Source of the DNA: Oncomelania hupensis
Taxonomy: Eukaryota > Mollusca > Gastropoda > Littorinimorpha > Pomatiopsidae
Length of the DNA: 64,000 bases
Assembly: GCA_036898135.1 (NCBI GenBank)
Contig: CM072513.1
Location: 12,957,602-13,021,601, forward strand
Reading direction: 5' to 3'
The first letter of the stretch is position 1. The number at the start of each line of letters is the position of its first letter. Below, piece after piece: positions 1 to 12,000 of the stretch. A program made the position numbers and the translations under genes. The notes below the pieces were generated by a model. The model ran no database searches, was not told the DNA's origin, and saw nothing but the letters and a program-made list of their open reading frames with translations.

Positions 1-3000
1 TGTATAATGATATTATGACTTGATCACTGTGTACATGCTGCTCAACTCAAGAAGGAAAGAAGGAAATACTGTATAATAATATTATGACTTTATCACTGTG
101 TACATGCTGCTCAACTCAAGAAAGAAAGAAGTAAATACTGTATAATAATATTATGACTTTATCACTGTGTACATGCTGCTCAACTCAAGAAGGAAAGAAG
201 TAAATACTGTATTATGATATTATGACTTGATCACTGTGTACATGCTGCTCAACTCAAGAAGGAAAGAAGGAAATACTGTATAATAATATTATGACTTTAT
301 CACTGTGCACATGCTGCTCAACTCAAGAAGGAAAGAAGTAAATACTGTATTATGATATTATGACTTTATCACTGTGTACATGCTGCTCAACTCAAGAAGG
401 AAAGAAGTAAACACTGTATAATAATATTATGACTTGATCACTGTGTACATGCTGCTCAACTCAAGAAGGAAAGAAGGAAATACTGTATTATGATATTATG
501 ACTTTATCACTGTGCACATGCTGCTCAACTCAAGAAAGAAAGAAGTAAATACTGTATTATAATATTATGACTTGATCACTGTGTACATGCTGCTCAACTC
601 AAGAAAGAAAGAAGTAAATACTGTATAATAATATTATGACTTTATCACTGTGCACATGCTGCTCAACTCAAGAAAGAAAGAAGTAAATACTGTATAATGA
701 TATTATGACTTGATCACTGTGTACATGCTGCTCAACTCAAGAAGGAAAGAAGTAAATACTGTATAATAATATTATGACTTTATCACTGTGCACATGCTGC
801 TCAACTCAAGAAAGAAAGAAGTAAATACTGTATAATAATATTATGACTTTATCACTGTGCACATGCTGCTCAACTCAAGAAAGAAAGAAGTAAATACTGT
901 ATAATGATATTATGACTTGATCACTGTGTACATGCTGCTCAACTCAAGAAAGAAAGAAGTAAATACTGTATAATAATATTATGACTTGATCACTGTGCAC
1001 ATGCTGCTCAACTCAAGAAGGAAAGAAGGAAATACTGTATAATAATATTATGACTTTATCACTGTGTACATGCTGCTCAACTCAAGAAAGAAAGAAGTAA
1101 ATACTGTATAATAATATTATGACTTTATCACTGTGTACATGCTGCTCAACTCAAGAAAGAAAGAAGTAAATACTGTATAATAATATTATGACTTTATCAC
1201 TGTGTACATGCTGCTCAACTCAAGAAGGAAAGAAGTAAATACTGTATAATAATATTATGACTTTATCACTGTGCACATGCTGCTCAACTCAAGAAAGAAA
1301 GAAGTAAACACTGTATAATAATATTATGACTTGATCACTGTGCACATGCTGCTCAACTCAAGAAAGAAAGAAGTAAATACTGTATAATAATATTATGACT
1401 TTATCACTGTGCACATGCTGCTCAACTCAAGAAGGAAAGAAGGAAATACTGTATAATAATATTATGACTTTATCGCTGTGCACATGCTGCTCAACTCAAG
1501 AAGGAAAGAAGTAAATACTGTATAATGATATTATGACTTTATCACTGTGTACATGCTGCTCAACTCAAGAAGGAAAGAAGGAAATACTGTATAATGATAT
1601 TATGACTTTATCACTGTGTACATGCTGCTCAACTCAAGAAGGAAAGAAGGAAATACTGTATTATGATATTATGACTTTATCACTGTGTACATGCTGCTCA
1701 ACTCAAGAAGGAAAGAAGGAAATACTGTATAATAATATTATGACTTTATCACTGTGTACATGCTGCTCAACTCAAGAAGGAAAGAAGTAAACACTGTATA
1801 ATGATATTATGACTTTATCACTGTGTACATGCTGCTCAACTCAAGAAGGAAAGAAGTAAATACTGTATAATAATATTATGACTTGATCACTGTGTACATG
1901 CTGCTCAACTCAAGAAGGAAAGAAGGAAATACTGTATAATGATATTATGACTTTATCACTGTGTACATGCTGCTCAACTCAAGAAGGAAAGAAGTAAATA
2001 CTGTATTATGATATTATGACTTTATCACTGTGTACATGCTGCTCAACTCAAGAAGGAAAGAAGTAAATACTGTATAATGATATTATGACTTTATCACTGT
2101 GCACATGCTGCTCAACTCAAGAAAGAAAGAAGGAAATACTGTATAATGATATTATGACTTTATCACTGTGTACATGCTGCTCAACTCAAGAAGTAAAGAA
2201 GTAAATACTGTATAATAATATTATGACTTTATCACTGTGTACATGCTGCTCAACTCAAGAAGTAAAGAAGGAAATACTGTATAATAATATTATGACTTGA
2301 TCACTGTGTACATGCTGCTCAACTCAAGAAGGAAAGAAGGAAATACTGTATTATGATATTATGACTTGATCACTGTGTACATGCTGCTCAATCCAAGAAG
2401 GAAAGAAGGAAATACTGTATAATAATATTATGACTTTATCACTGTGTACATGCTGCTCAACTCAAGAAGGAAAGAAGGAAATACTGTATTATGATATTAT
2501 GACTTTATCACTGTGTACATGCTGCTCAACTCAAGAAGGAAAGAAGTAAATACTGTATTATGATATTATGACTTTATCACTGTGTACATGCTGCTCAACT
2601 CAAGAAGTAAAGAAGTAAACACTGTATAATAATATTATGACTTGATCACTGTGCACATGCTGCTCAACTCAAGAAGGAAAGAAGTAAATACTGTATAATG
2701 ATATTATGACTTGATCACTGTGTACATGCTGCTCAACTCAAGAAGGAAAGAAGTAAATACTGTATAATAATATTATGACTTGATCACTGTGCACATGCTG
2801 CTCAACTCAAGAAAGAAAGAAGTAAATACTGTATTATGATATTATGACTTGATCACTGTGCACATGCTGCTCAACTCAAGAAGGAAAGAAGTAAATACTG
2901 TATAATAATATTATGACTTTATCACTGTGCACATGCTGCTCAACTCAAGAAAGAAAGAAGGAAATACTGTATAATGGTATTATGACTTGATCACTGTGTA

Positions 3001-3004
3001 CATG
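1..3004. repeat. 69-bp satellite array, about 43 copies
   Basis: Head-to-tail units of 69 bp run from the first base of the window to about 3004, so the left end of the array is not seen. Units differ at a few linked sites: TGATCAC or TTATCAC, GTACATG or GCACATG, AAGG or AAAG, and GGAAATAC or GTAAATAC. Each unit has a purine-rich stretch (AAGAAGGAAAGAAGG). Because 69 is a multiple of three, one frame stays open where the GGAAATAC form occurs (for example 1533-1790, a 23-residue periodic peptide), but the GTAAATAC form brings a stop, so I do not read it as coding. The array stops abruptly at GTACATGC before unique sequence. Confidence 0.97.
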
Positions 3005-3136
3005 CAAATTAGCGGTGGAGGTAGAATAAAGTTGCACAGTCAGTGTGTGCATAACAAAAAACAAATTAACATCCATTCAGAGCTTGCATACAAATACACA
3101 GTTTCTTCTTCTTTTTATTCTCTATACTTCCTGTTT

Positions 3137-3199
<63 letters not shown>

Positions 3200-4540
3200 T
3201 GAAAATGGACATAACTCTTTTTTTCCCCCTCTCCGGCTGGTGTTACTAATAGACTTTGATGTGAACATTATGATTTCCACTTTTGTTTTGTTTGCTTTAC
3301 TGGTACGTGCATTAGGGGCTTGTTCATGGCAGTTTGCTTCATTTTCAGGCCAAAACTGAACAACCAGAGTCTCACAGTGTAAAAAAAGTAGACAAGGACT
3401 GTAAATCTGTAGCCACCAAGGTATTTCCGCTTTTCCTTCCGCCTCAGTTGTCCTCTCCTTGGTTGGGTCGTTTTGCGAATGTCGTAGCCACGTTATCCGC
3501 TCTTTGCTTGCCTGGTTGTTTGGTTCTCTGTGGGTTGGCAGTTGTAGGAATGCGATAGTGATGTTAGCCTCTCTTTGCTAGCTTTACAGTGTTCCAAGCT
3601 GTCTCTCTTTGTGTTGTGTTTAGCCATGATACCTTTAGCTTCTTGTGTTTGCTTCCTTTCAATTGCTGTTGTATCTGTTTTGTTTTTATTTATTAGTTTG
3701 TTTATTGCAGCTTTCATCTATCAAATTTCTTATTTACAATTTTTTGTATTAGCAATAGTTGACCTGTTGGCTTGTTCATGTTACGTTGTGTTTGTTATTA
3801 GCTGACATGACTTATGCTTTACATGGACACTTATTGTCTGATTCAGATGAAGAATTGTATTATTTTGCTGTGGTAAATTATGGTGGAATGCTTCATTATG
3901 GTGACAAAGATGGTCTAATATCACAGACGTCAAAAGACATTACATTAAATAAATTTAGTATTACAGAATGCGTTTACATTTAATAAAGTACAGTTTGTAT
4001 TAAAATCCATTCCTGTTGTACCCAAACCCCCCAACTTATTTATCCACCCATGAAGGAAATTTCAACCCTAGAGATCGGATATGCATGTGTTGGCTGTGAA
4101 AATCAAAATACGAATAGTTAGTCATCTTCGTACTCTTCTAGTCCCTCAGTTAATAATTGTATAAAAGTGTATAGAAGTATGGAAAGGCATTGCTTTATAC
4201 TACCCATGTGTGTTGGTGGATGCAGAATAGCACCTATGTGGTGGGCATACAGTTACAACAGGTGAGATGATTAACTTGCCCCATCAACACAAAGGTTTTC
4301 CTGTTCCACACACAGCTTTTCTCCATACCCTATTTCCAGCAGGGGCAATTCAAGGTCCCCCCCACCCCTTCCCCCAACCCCAATGCAACAATGAACACAC
4401 CCATTACCTCCAAAAAGATTTTGAATGAAGACACGCACACAAAATATTTCATTTTAATACTTTGCCTTTTTGTCAACCCAGAACGTTCATACTTTTCCTT
4501 TAAACTAGATGACCTTCATCTGCCATCTTGTGCAACTCAG
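3005..4540. other. Non-repetitive AT-rich stretch, no supported gene
   Basis: Apart from a T run and an (ATT)n tract at about 3134-3200, this stretch holds no repeat. Short open frames exist (for example 3759-3983 on the plus strand), but none resembles a family I recognise and none has paired splice signals that fit a neighbour. Confidence 0.5.
3149..3200. repeat. (ATT)n microsatellite after a T run
   Basis: About 17 ATT triplets follow a run of T at 3134-3148. Such A/T triplet tails are common at the 3' ends of LINE copies, but no LINE sequence is recognisable beside this one. Confidence 0.9.
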
Positions 4541-4543
4541 TTT

Positions 4544-4626
4544 GAGATAGCCAGTGATAGCCAGTGATAGCCAGTGATAGCCAGTGATAGCCAGAGATAG
4601 CCAGTGATAGCCAGTGATAGCCAGTG
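4544..4626. repeat. 10-bp tandem repeat GATAGCCAGT
   Basis: About eight near-perfect copies of a 10-bp unit, GATAGCCAGT, with one GATAGCCAGA variant. Confidence 0.9.
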
Positions 4627-4654
4627 CAGAGTGGTGGAAAGGTCATTGCCTATT

Positions 4655-5200
4655 CAACATGACTATAAACTTTGCTACATTTAACAGTGCTACATTATAC
4701 ACTTTGCTACATATAACAGTGCTACATTATACACTTTGCTACATTTAACAGTGCTACATTATAAACTTTGCTACCTTACAGTGCTACATTATATACTTTG
4801 CTACATATAACAGTGCTACATTATACACTTTGCTACATTAAACAGTGCTACATTATACACTTTGCTACCTTTAACAGAGCTACATTATACACTTTGCTAG
4901 ATTTAAAAGTTCTACATTATACACTTTTGCTACATTTAACAGTGCTGCATTTAACAGTGCTAAATTCTACACTTAGCTACATTTAACAGTGCTACATTAT
5001 ACACTTTGCTACATTTAACAGTGCTACATTTAACAGTGCTACATTTAACAGTGCTACATTTAACAGCGCTACATTTAACAGCGCTACATTTAACAGCGCT
5101 ACATTTAACAGCGCTACATTTAACAGCGCTACATTTAACAGCGCTACATTTAACAGCGCTACTTTAACATGCTACATTTAACAGTGCTACTTTATACATC
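4655..5200. repeat. Compound minisatellite (GCTACATTTAACAGT and longer units)
   Basis: A 15-bp unit, GCTACATTTAACAGT, mixes with a longer unit containing ACATTATACACTTTGCTAC. The right half (about 5010-5180) is a clean 15-bp ladder in which AACAGT changes to AACAGC along a block of copies. No coding potential. Confidence 0.93.
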
Positions 5201-5269
5201 AAACAACATGTATTGTAATCCTTAATGGGGTACAATGCCATTGCTGATCTATTTCATCTGGCTGTGATG

Positions 5270-5345
5270 AGGGAAGTTCGTAATGGACCATCATCTGGCA
5301 GTTCATAATGGATCATCATCTGGCAGTTCATAATGGATTATCAGC
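5270..5345. repeat. Short direct repeats, about 25 bp, three copies
   Basis: Three imperfect copies of a unit containing AGTTCATAATGGATCATC. The adjoining unique DNA to 5560 shows nothing I recognise. Confidence 0.7.
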
Positions 5346-5561
5346 AGACATTTGGTCTTTGTTGTCAGCTGAGCTTGTTCAGGCAGTGTCAGACAAAGGG
5401 CCATTATGACTGTTCTTGTCGCTGTCCGATGAAATAATTAATGAATTAAATTCAATTATAGCTGTAAGGATCGTGGTATATTTGGTTTGATGAAAAGGCT
5501 GTACTTTTACAACAGTTTGAAGCCATCTGCACAAGGCACTTCCTTTCCAACCACCCGGTAT

Positions 5562-6655
5562 CTTCTTCATCTGTCACTCCTCCATCATCTGTCACTCCTG
5601 CATCATCTGTCACTCCTGCATCATCTGTCACTCCTGCATCATCTGTCACTCCTGCATCATCTGTCACTCCTCCATCATCTGTCACTCCTCCATCATCTGT
5701 CACTCCTCCATCATCTGTCACTCCTGCATCATCTGTCACTCCTGCATCATCTGTCACTCCTCCATCATCTGTCACTCCTTCAACATCTGTCACTCCTCCA
5801 TCATCTGTCACTCCTCCATCATCTGTCACTCCTCCATCATCTGTCATTCCTCCATCATCTGTCACTCCTGCAACATCTGTCACTCCTGCATCATCTGTCA
5901 CTCCTCCATCATCTGTCACTCCTCCATCATCTGTCACTCCTCCATCATCTGTCACTCCTCCATCATCTGTCACTCCTCCATCATCTGCCACTCCTCCATC
6001 ATCTGCCACTCCTCCATCATCTGCCACTCCTCCTTTATCTGCCACTCCATCATCCTCCATCATCTGTCACTCCTCCATCATCTGTCACTCCTCCATCATC
6101 TGTCACTCCTCCTTTAACTGCCACTCCTCCATCATCTGCCACTCCTCCTTTATATGCCACTCCTCCATCATCCTCCATCATCTGCCACTCCTTGATCTAG
6201 CACTCCTCCATCATCTGCCACTCTGTCATCTGCCACTCCTCTGTCATCTGCTACTCCTCCACCATCTGTCATCTGCCACTCCTCTGTCATCTGCTACTCC
6301 TCCACCATCTGTCATCTGCCACTCCTCTGTCATCTGTCACTCCACCATCTGTCATCTGCCACTCCTCTGTCATCTGTCACTCCACCATCTGTCATCTGTC
6401 ACTCCACCATCTGTCATCTGTCACTCCACCATCTGTCATCTGCCACTCCACCATCTGTCATCTGTCACTCCTCTGTCATCTGTCACTCCACCATCTGTCA
6501 TCTGCCACTCCTCTATCATCTGTCACTCCATCATCTGTCATCTGTCACTCCACCATCTGTGATCTGTCACTCCACCATCTGTCATCTGCCACTCCACCAT
6601 CTGTCATCTGCCACTCCTCCATCTGCCACTCCATCTGTCATCTGCCACTCCTCCA
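5562..6655. repeat. 18-bp minisatellite, CATCTGTCACTCCTCCAT type
   Basis: An 18-bp unit repeats about 35 times to 6200, then gives way to a looser mix of CATCTGTCACTCC and CATCTGCCACTCC blocks to 6655. Because 18 is a multiple of three, both strands stay open: minus 5452-6063 would give a VTDDGG hexapeptide repeat, and plus 5487-6200 an LLHHLS repeat. Both arise from the period. No start context, splice site or flanking domain supports translation. Confidence 0.92.
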
Positions 6656-6799
6656 AATCAGCTGTAGACTCCACCATTCTACACCCAAGTTCCTAGTTTT
6701 TCCTTCTTCACAGTTTATCGTGAACAACCATGTCACCTCCCCCTATAATATTCCCCCTGCCGCTGTGTGTGTTACACCGTAGTGCTTTGATCTGTGTAG

Positions 6800-7130
6800 T
6801 TCTGGTCATTGGTGGTCATGATGATGGAGGTAATGATGCGATGATCTTGGTGGTGGTGGTGATAGTGGTAGTGACAATAGTGATGGTGGTAACGATGATG
6901 ATTTTATTTAAAATTTATTTTTTAACTTTGACATGATCTGTTAATACATTGTAACAATTTTTTTTTCTATTTATATGCCAAAAAGTTTTATAATAAACAG
7001 AAAAAGTACAAAAAGAGTACCCCAATGTGTCCAAATACAATATTAACCAAGAGCCCGCACACACATACCCTCACACACACTCAGGTGATGATGGTGATGG
7101 TGGTGTTGAAGATGATGATGATGACAATTT
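6800..7130. repeat. Degenerate GAT/GTG-rich low-complexity DNA
   Basis: Imperfect GATGATGG and GTGGTGGT tracts occur at 6815-6900 and 7085-7125, with a CA-rich tract near 7060. Between them lies a T-rich segment with no recognisable gene. Confidence 0.6.
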
Positions 7131-7279
7131 TGACTAAAACTTCCAAATGTTCCAAGCCTTATAATGAGCTCCCCAATCCACACAGAGTACACAGCACACT
7201 ATCACATTTCTCATCCATCCTTTGACATTTGGTCTGTTTGGACATTCTCTGCCTCAACATTTGTGCCTAATACCCTGCA

Positions 7280-8055
7280 ATCTCTGTCTGCTGTGTAAGG
7301 GTGTACATAGGTGTATATCTCTGTTGTGTAAGAGTACACCAGTGTATACCCATGTTGTGTAAGTGTACATAGGTGTATATCCCTGTTGTATAAGACTAAG
7401 AGTGTACCCCAGTGTATACCCATGTTGTGTAAGTTTACACAGGTGTATATGTGTGTTCTGTAAGAGTATACACAGGTGTATCACTGCTTGTGTAAGGGTG
7501 TACACAGGTGTATATAGCTCACACAAGGGTGTATACATGTGTATATTCCTGTTGTATAAGGGTGTACACAGGTGTATATCCCTGTTGTGTAAGGGTGTAT
7601 ACAGGTGTATATCCCTGTTGTGTAAGAGTGTACACAGGTATATATCATGTTGTGTAAGGGTGTACACCTGTGTATATTCCTGTTGTATAAGGGTGTACAC
7701 AGGTGTATATCCCTGTTGTGTAAGAGTGTACACAAGTATATATCACTACTGTGTAAGTGTACACAGATGTATATCAATTTTGTATAGCCTACACAGATGT
7801 ATATCCCTGTCATGTAAGAGCACATAGGTGTATATTCCTGTTGTGTATGTGTACACAAGTAAATATCACTGTCTGCTGTGTAAGTATACACATATGTATA
7901 TCCATTTCGTGTAATGTACATAGATGCATATCCATGTCTTGTGTAAGGGTGTACATAGGTGTATATCCCTGTTGTGTAAGAGTGTACACAGGTGTACAGC
8001 TGTTGTGTAAGAGTGTACACAGGTGTATATCCATGTCATGGATGCACTGAGGGTG
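7280..8055. repeat. 33-37-bp dispersed minisatellite, block 1
   Basis: Units of about 33 bp have the core GTGTACACAGGTGTATATCC followed by CTGTTGTGTAAGG. The same family returns at 9140-9454, 11719-12000 and 13370-14215, where the linker is usually CTGTCTGTTCTGTAGGA (37 bp). Many overlapping Cys/Tyr-rich open frames on both strands are by-products of the repeat. Confidence 0.95.
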
Positions 8056-8225
8056 TATATGTACTGTAATATTTATGACCTGAACATACACCATCAGAAG
8101 ACCAATGGTTCAAAGTTCATAATTGACAATGAAAAACAGAGAAGTTTTAACCCAATTTGAACCACAATTATGAACTGAACTCGCAGACCTTAGTAAAGTA
8201 CCAAAATATTGATTAATGTTAAGCA

Positions 8226-8462
8226 GCAGATGTTTATGTTGTTTGTTATTTGTGATGCTAATTAACCACCCAACCGACAGATGTTTATGTTGTTTGTTAT
8301 TTGTGATGCTAATTAACCACCCAACCGACAGATGTTTATGTTGTTTGTTATTTGTGATGTTTATTAACCACCCTATGTTTATGTTGTTTGTTATTTGTGA
8401 TGCTAATTAACCACCCTATGTTTATGTTGTTTGTTATTTGTAATGCTAATTAACCACCCAGG
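8226..8462. repeat. 51-bp tandem repeat, about 5 copies
   Basis: Units contain ATGTTTATGTTGTTTGTTAT and end in AATTAACCACCC. The first three are spaced by 51 bp; the last two lack the CAACCGACAG segment and are shorter. Confidence 0.93.
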
Positions 8463-9139
8463 CCACTACTTCACCAATAGCCCATTTACCCTAACATCTT
8501 AACAATATGTTTACATCATCCGTTTATTATTACAGCAACCTCAGCGACAACAGTCTCGGTTGTCTCCAAATTAAGTTAAAAGTTCATACGTACATCTCTG
8601 GAAAAAGCAAAACTATGGGGTGAGATTTGTAAAAGAAACAGGACAATGAATGAGGTCAACAGTAAGCGGGATACTGCAGTGATAGCAGACAGTGCCCTTG
8701 GCATCACAGACTTGCAGGATGACGTCACTCTCTTGCATTCCCACCAAAACTAGGCTTGCGCTTGCCAGCATGAAAGAACGAAGATGACAGGGCTTCGGCT
8801 GAAGGTTCTGACATTCAGTTTCCATCACTGTCTTCTTCTTCCAAGGCAAATGTTCAGAGTCATGACCGTAATGCAAGAAACAGCGGCTGCTGTGGTAACA
8901 ATGGTCCATCGACTACTACATCTCTTCTACCACAATCTCCACCAACGTTCAAGAAGAATATAGCCAGAACTAACAGTTGCTTACTCTACAGAAAAGTGAG
9001 AGATGATTGTAAGGCAATGAACGCTAACCAAAAATAATCAATTACAATCCAGTATCCAAATCTTACTAATGAAAAGGTTGTGTAGTTTACCCAATACTGC
9101 GGTGTACTTCAAATGATATTAACAATAAAAAACTTTTCA
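8463..9139 (-). other. Possible single exon or gene fragment, unrecognised
   Basis: This non-repetitive island has an open frame of 98 codons on the minus strand (8909 down to 8613, stop CCCCATAG side). Its composition is protein-like, not repetitive, with several Cys and His (for example HCSIPLTVDLIHCPVSF). I do not recognise the family. No neighbouring exon was found, so it may be a lone exon of a minus-strand gene, a pseudogene fragment or chance. A shorter plus-strand frame (8646-8753) competes with it. Confidence 0.25.
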
Positions 9140-9454
9140 TTACAATCCCTGTCGGTTGTGTAAGAGTCTACACAGATGTGTATTCCTGTCGGTTTTGTAC
9201 GAGTGCACTCATATGTTTCCCTGTCTATTGTGTAAGAGTGTATGCAGGTGTATATCGCTGTCTGTCCTGTAGGAGTGTACACAGGTGTATATCGCTGTCT
9301 GTTCTGCAGGAGTGTACACAGATGTATATCCCTCTGTTCTGTAGGAGTGTACACAGGTGTACATCACTGTTCTGTAGGAGTGTCTTTATCCCTGTCTGTT
9401 CTGTACGAGTGTAAACAGGTGTATATTCCTGTTGCGTAAGAGTGTACACAGGTG
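9140..9454. repeat. Dispersed minisatellite, block 2 (left of the hAT insertion)
   Basis: Same unit family as 7280-8055. The block breaks off at CACAGGTG, exactly where the element at 9455 starts, and the array resumes with CAGGTGTATATCC at 11719. Confidence 0.93.
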
Positions 9455-10227
9455 CAGAGGTGCCAACCAGTACGGATTGACCATATTTAGGGCCCAATGC
9501 ATAGCGGTAGACTTCACACGAAGTTATCAACTAGTTTGCAAGTTACAAACTTTGAGAGGTAGTTCGTAATGCATCAGCCAGTAGGCCGCACCTAAGTTAC
9601 CAACTACGGTAGTCTACATCGGAAACTACGCGAAAGCAAACATGGCGTGCGTTCTTTCGTGTAGGTAGCAAAATCGCAGATTGCTTCAAAGAAATCGAGT
9701 ATTTAGAGACATAACACATCCATTTGAGGTGTGGAATAATAGTCAATTTCTAAAAAGATACTGATTGCCGAGAACATGATTTTAGAGCTAGCCAATGTGC
9801 TAGACAGCATCGAATTTCCCCCTTGCAAGAAATAGGTCATCAGCCCCTTGTTGCAGTTGTTGTACTCCGGTGATACGCCACTGGCTGTAGCCTGACACAT
9901 GCTTTCAAGGATATTGTTTACATTTGCAATAATAATACAACTATAAAACATATCATTCATGACTGCAGTGCAACAATATATTCCACATAACATTCATCCT
10001 TCATTTTTTTTTTTTTTTTAAAATTGTTATTATTCTTGTTGTTTTATCGGTGGTATTTCTTATGCATATTTTATAAAGATACTATATTACTCCTTTGATG
10101 TGGATGGTGCAGTGTTTGTGATAAAACTGATGTGTCTGTACAGTGTACTTGTGCTATTTGTGTACTGTGATTTTCGGCAATATCTGCTACTGTGACTGCA
10201 GTAGTTTTTACATTTGTGATTATGATA

Positions 10228-10273
<46 letters not shown>

Positions 10274-11718
10274 TTTTGCTGTGCATGCTCCGTGTGTGTG
10301 CGGGTGACGGATGCTGCGGCTTGTGTCACATTGGACACGTGTATTTTTCAGACAGACCCTACCTCTGCTCTAGGCTAAACACAGATTTCCGCATGCCGAA
10401 ACTAATATTCCCTTACCTCCTATGCTAAGCCGTCTCTTCTTCTTGTTCCTCGGTATCCAATTTCAGTGTATCCAGTGTCAGTGCTCTCGACAGTGTAGTC
10501 CTTACTCAGAACCACAGTTTATCAAATTTATTGTATAATACCCAGGTCCCTGACCATGGCCTCAACAAGTACATGCGGACGCCATGCTTATTGTGAGAGC
10601 CAATAATTTGTCGTAGAGCACGTTTCGTACAAGTAGGCCTACTCGCTGCGCATAGGCGTGTTAATGTTAAAGTAACACGAGGTCGAATGGATGATTCAGC
10701 AATGTGCGTGCGTGCGCGTGTGTGTGTTGACTAGCAAATATATATTTGCCAATTTTGTACAGTTCATCTGTTTTATGACTTTATCTTCTATTTTTATATT
10801 GTGATTATTGTCAGCTTGTTCACATGTTCACTATGCTTTATATGTTTTTATATGTGCTTTTGTGTGGTGCTGCAGCGTTGACCAAATGCATTCCTTGTGT
10901 ATCATTCACTTGGCAATAAATTATCTTGAATCTTGAATCTTGAATCCTGTTCAAAGTTTAAAAAAAAAAATTGACTCTTGGATAATCATAGCGAAATCTT
11001 TCATTTATAGTCCTGTTTGACATTTTCTATAAAAATGACAATCATAATATTTCATACACAGTCATCACATAAAGATGACTTTAATTATGATAAAATTACA
11101 TAAGATTTACGTCACTTTGTTTTCGGATGTTAATATGTCAATATTTATGTATTTATTTATCGGAGATTCCCATGCCTAAAAATATCAGGTCAGAACTTCT
11201 TAGTCAACAGATGGGTTGCATATGTGCATAGCACTCTACTGTAGTTCGCAACTATTTGAAAGTTTATAACTTCGAAGTTTGTAACTTTCCGCAATTGAAG
11301 TCTGCTGCTATGCATCGGACCCCTACTAATTCCGGCGAAGTGAATTAAATACGGAAATACGGTAGCTTTTATAAAAATAAGGAGGAGAAGTTGCCGATCG
11401 TTTATCTTTGCCAGCGGTGCTTCTGTACTGGTTTCTGGTCTCAGAATAGTACTCCTGCACTCACTGAACGTCACTGTGTTCAACAAGCTGATTTTCATGG
11501 TGATTTTAGAGAAAAAACAAGTGTGGTGTTTAACAAGCTGATTTTCATCGTGATTTTAGAGGACTGAAAATAGCCTGCTGTTTCAGAGAGAAGCCTGTCA
11601 TTACTTTATAGTGTCATAGGCTGGGATTTGCGAGAAAAAAAATACTGACAAGTGTTAAAAAATACTGACAAATAGGTCCGGAAATACTGACAAGAAGTTT
11701 AGGGGGTGGGCACTTCTG
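9455..11718. mobile_element. hAT-like non-autonomous DNA transposon inserted in the minisatellite
   Basis: The termini are inverted: CAGAGGTGCCAACC at 9455-9468 and the reverse complement of CAGAAGTGCCCACC at 11705-11718. Subterminal inverted similarity continues: an ATGCATAGC...AGACTTCA block near 9498 recurs inverted near 11310. The element is flanked by the 6-bp direct repeat CAGGTG (9449-9454 and 11719-11724), and removing it and one repeat restores the minisatellite unit. CAGRGGTG-type ends are typical of hAT elements. No transposase is visible. Inside are an (ATT)n tract at 10228-10274 and, near 10915-10950, a retroposon-like tail (AATAAATTATCTTGAAT with TTGAATC repeats), suggesting nested insertions. 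Confidence 0.8.
10228..10274. repeat. (ATT)n microsatellite
   Basis: About 15 triplets inside the hAT-like element. Confidence 0.9.
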
Positions 11719-12000
11719 CAGGTGTATATCCCTGTCTGTTTTGTAAGAGTGTACACAGGTGTTTCATCATGTACACATGTATATTCCTCTGTTCTGTAGG
11801 AGTGTACACAGGTGTACATCACTGTTCTGTAGGAGTGTGTATATCCCTGTCTATTCTGTAAGAGTGTACACAAGTGTATATTCTTGCCATGTAAGCGTGT
11901 ACACAGGCGTATATCCCTGGCTGTTCTGTAAGAGTGTACACAGGTGTATATGTTCATGTAGGAGTGTACATAGATGTATGTCCCTATCCTGTAGGAGTGT
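11719..12000. repeat. Dispersed minisatellite, block 3
   Basis: Continuation of the 33-37-bp family between the hAT-like element and the LINE tail. Confidence 0.92.

Noticed and set aside
1533..1790. 85-codon frame with a 23-residue repeat in the 69-bp satellite
   Set aside because: It exists only because the period is a multiple of three; neighbouring units carry stops.
5452..6200. Long VTDDGG and LLHHLS repeat proteins on both strands
   Set aside because: Both arise from the same 18-bp repeat and lack any non-repeat domain, start context or splice partner.
7211..8094. Overlapping Cys/Tyr-rich open frames in the 33-37-bp minisatellite
   Set aside because: They occur in several frames on both strands and at all four blocks of the array, so they reflect repeat composition.
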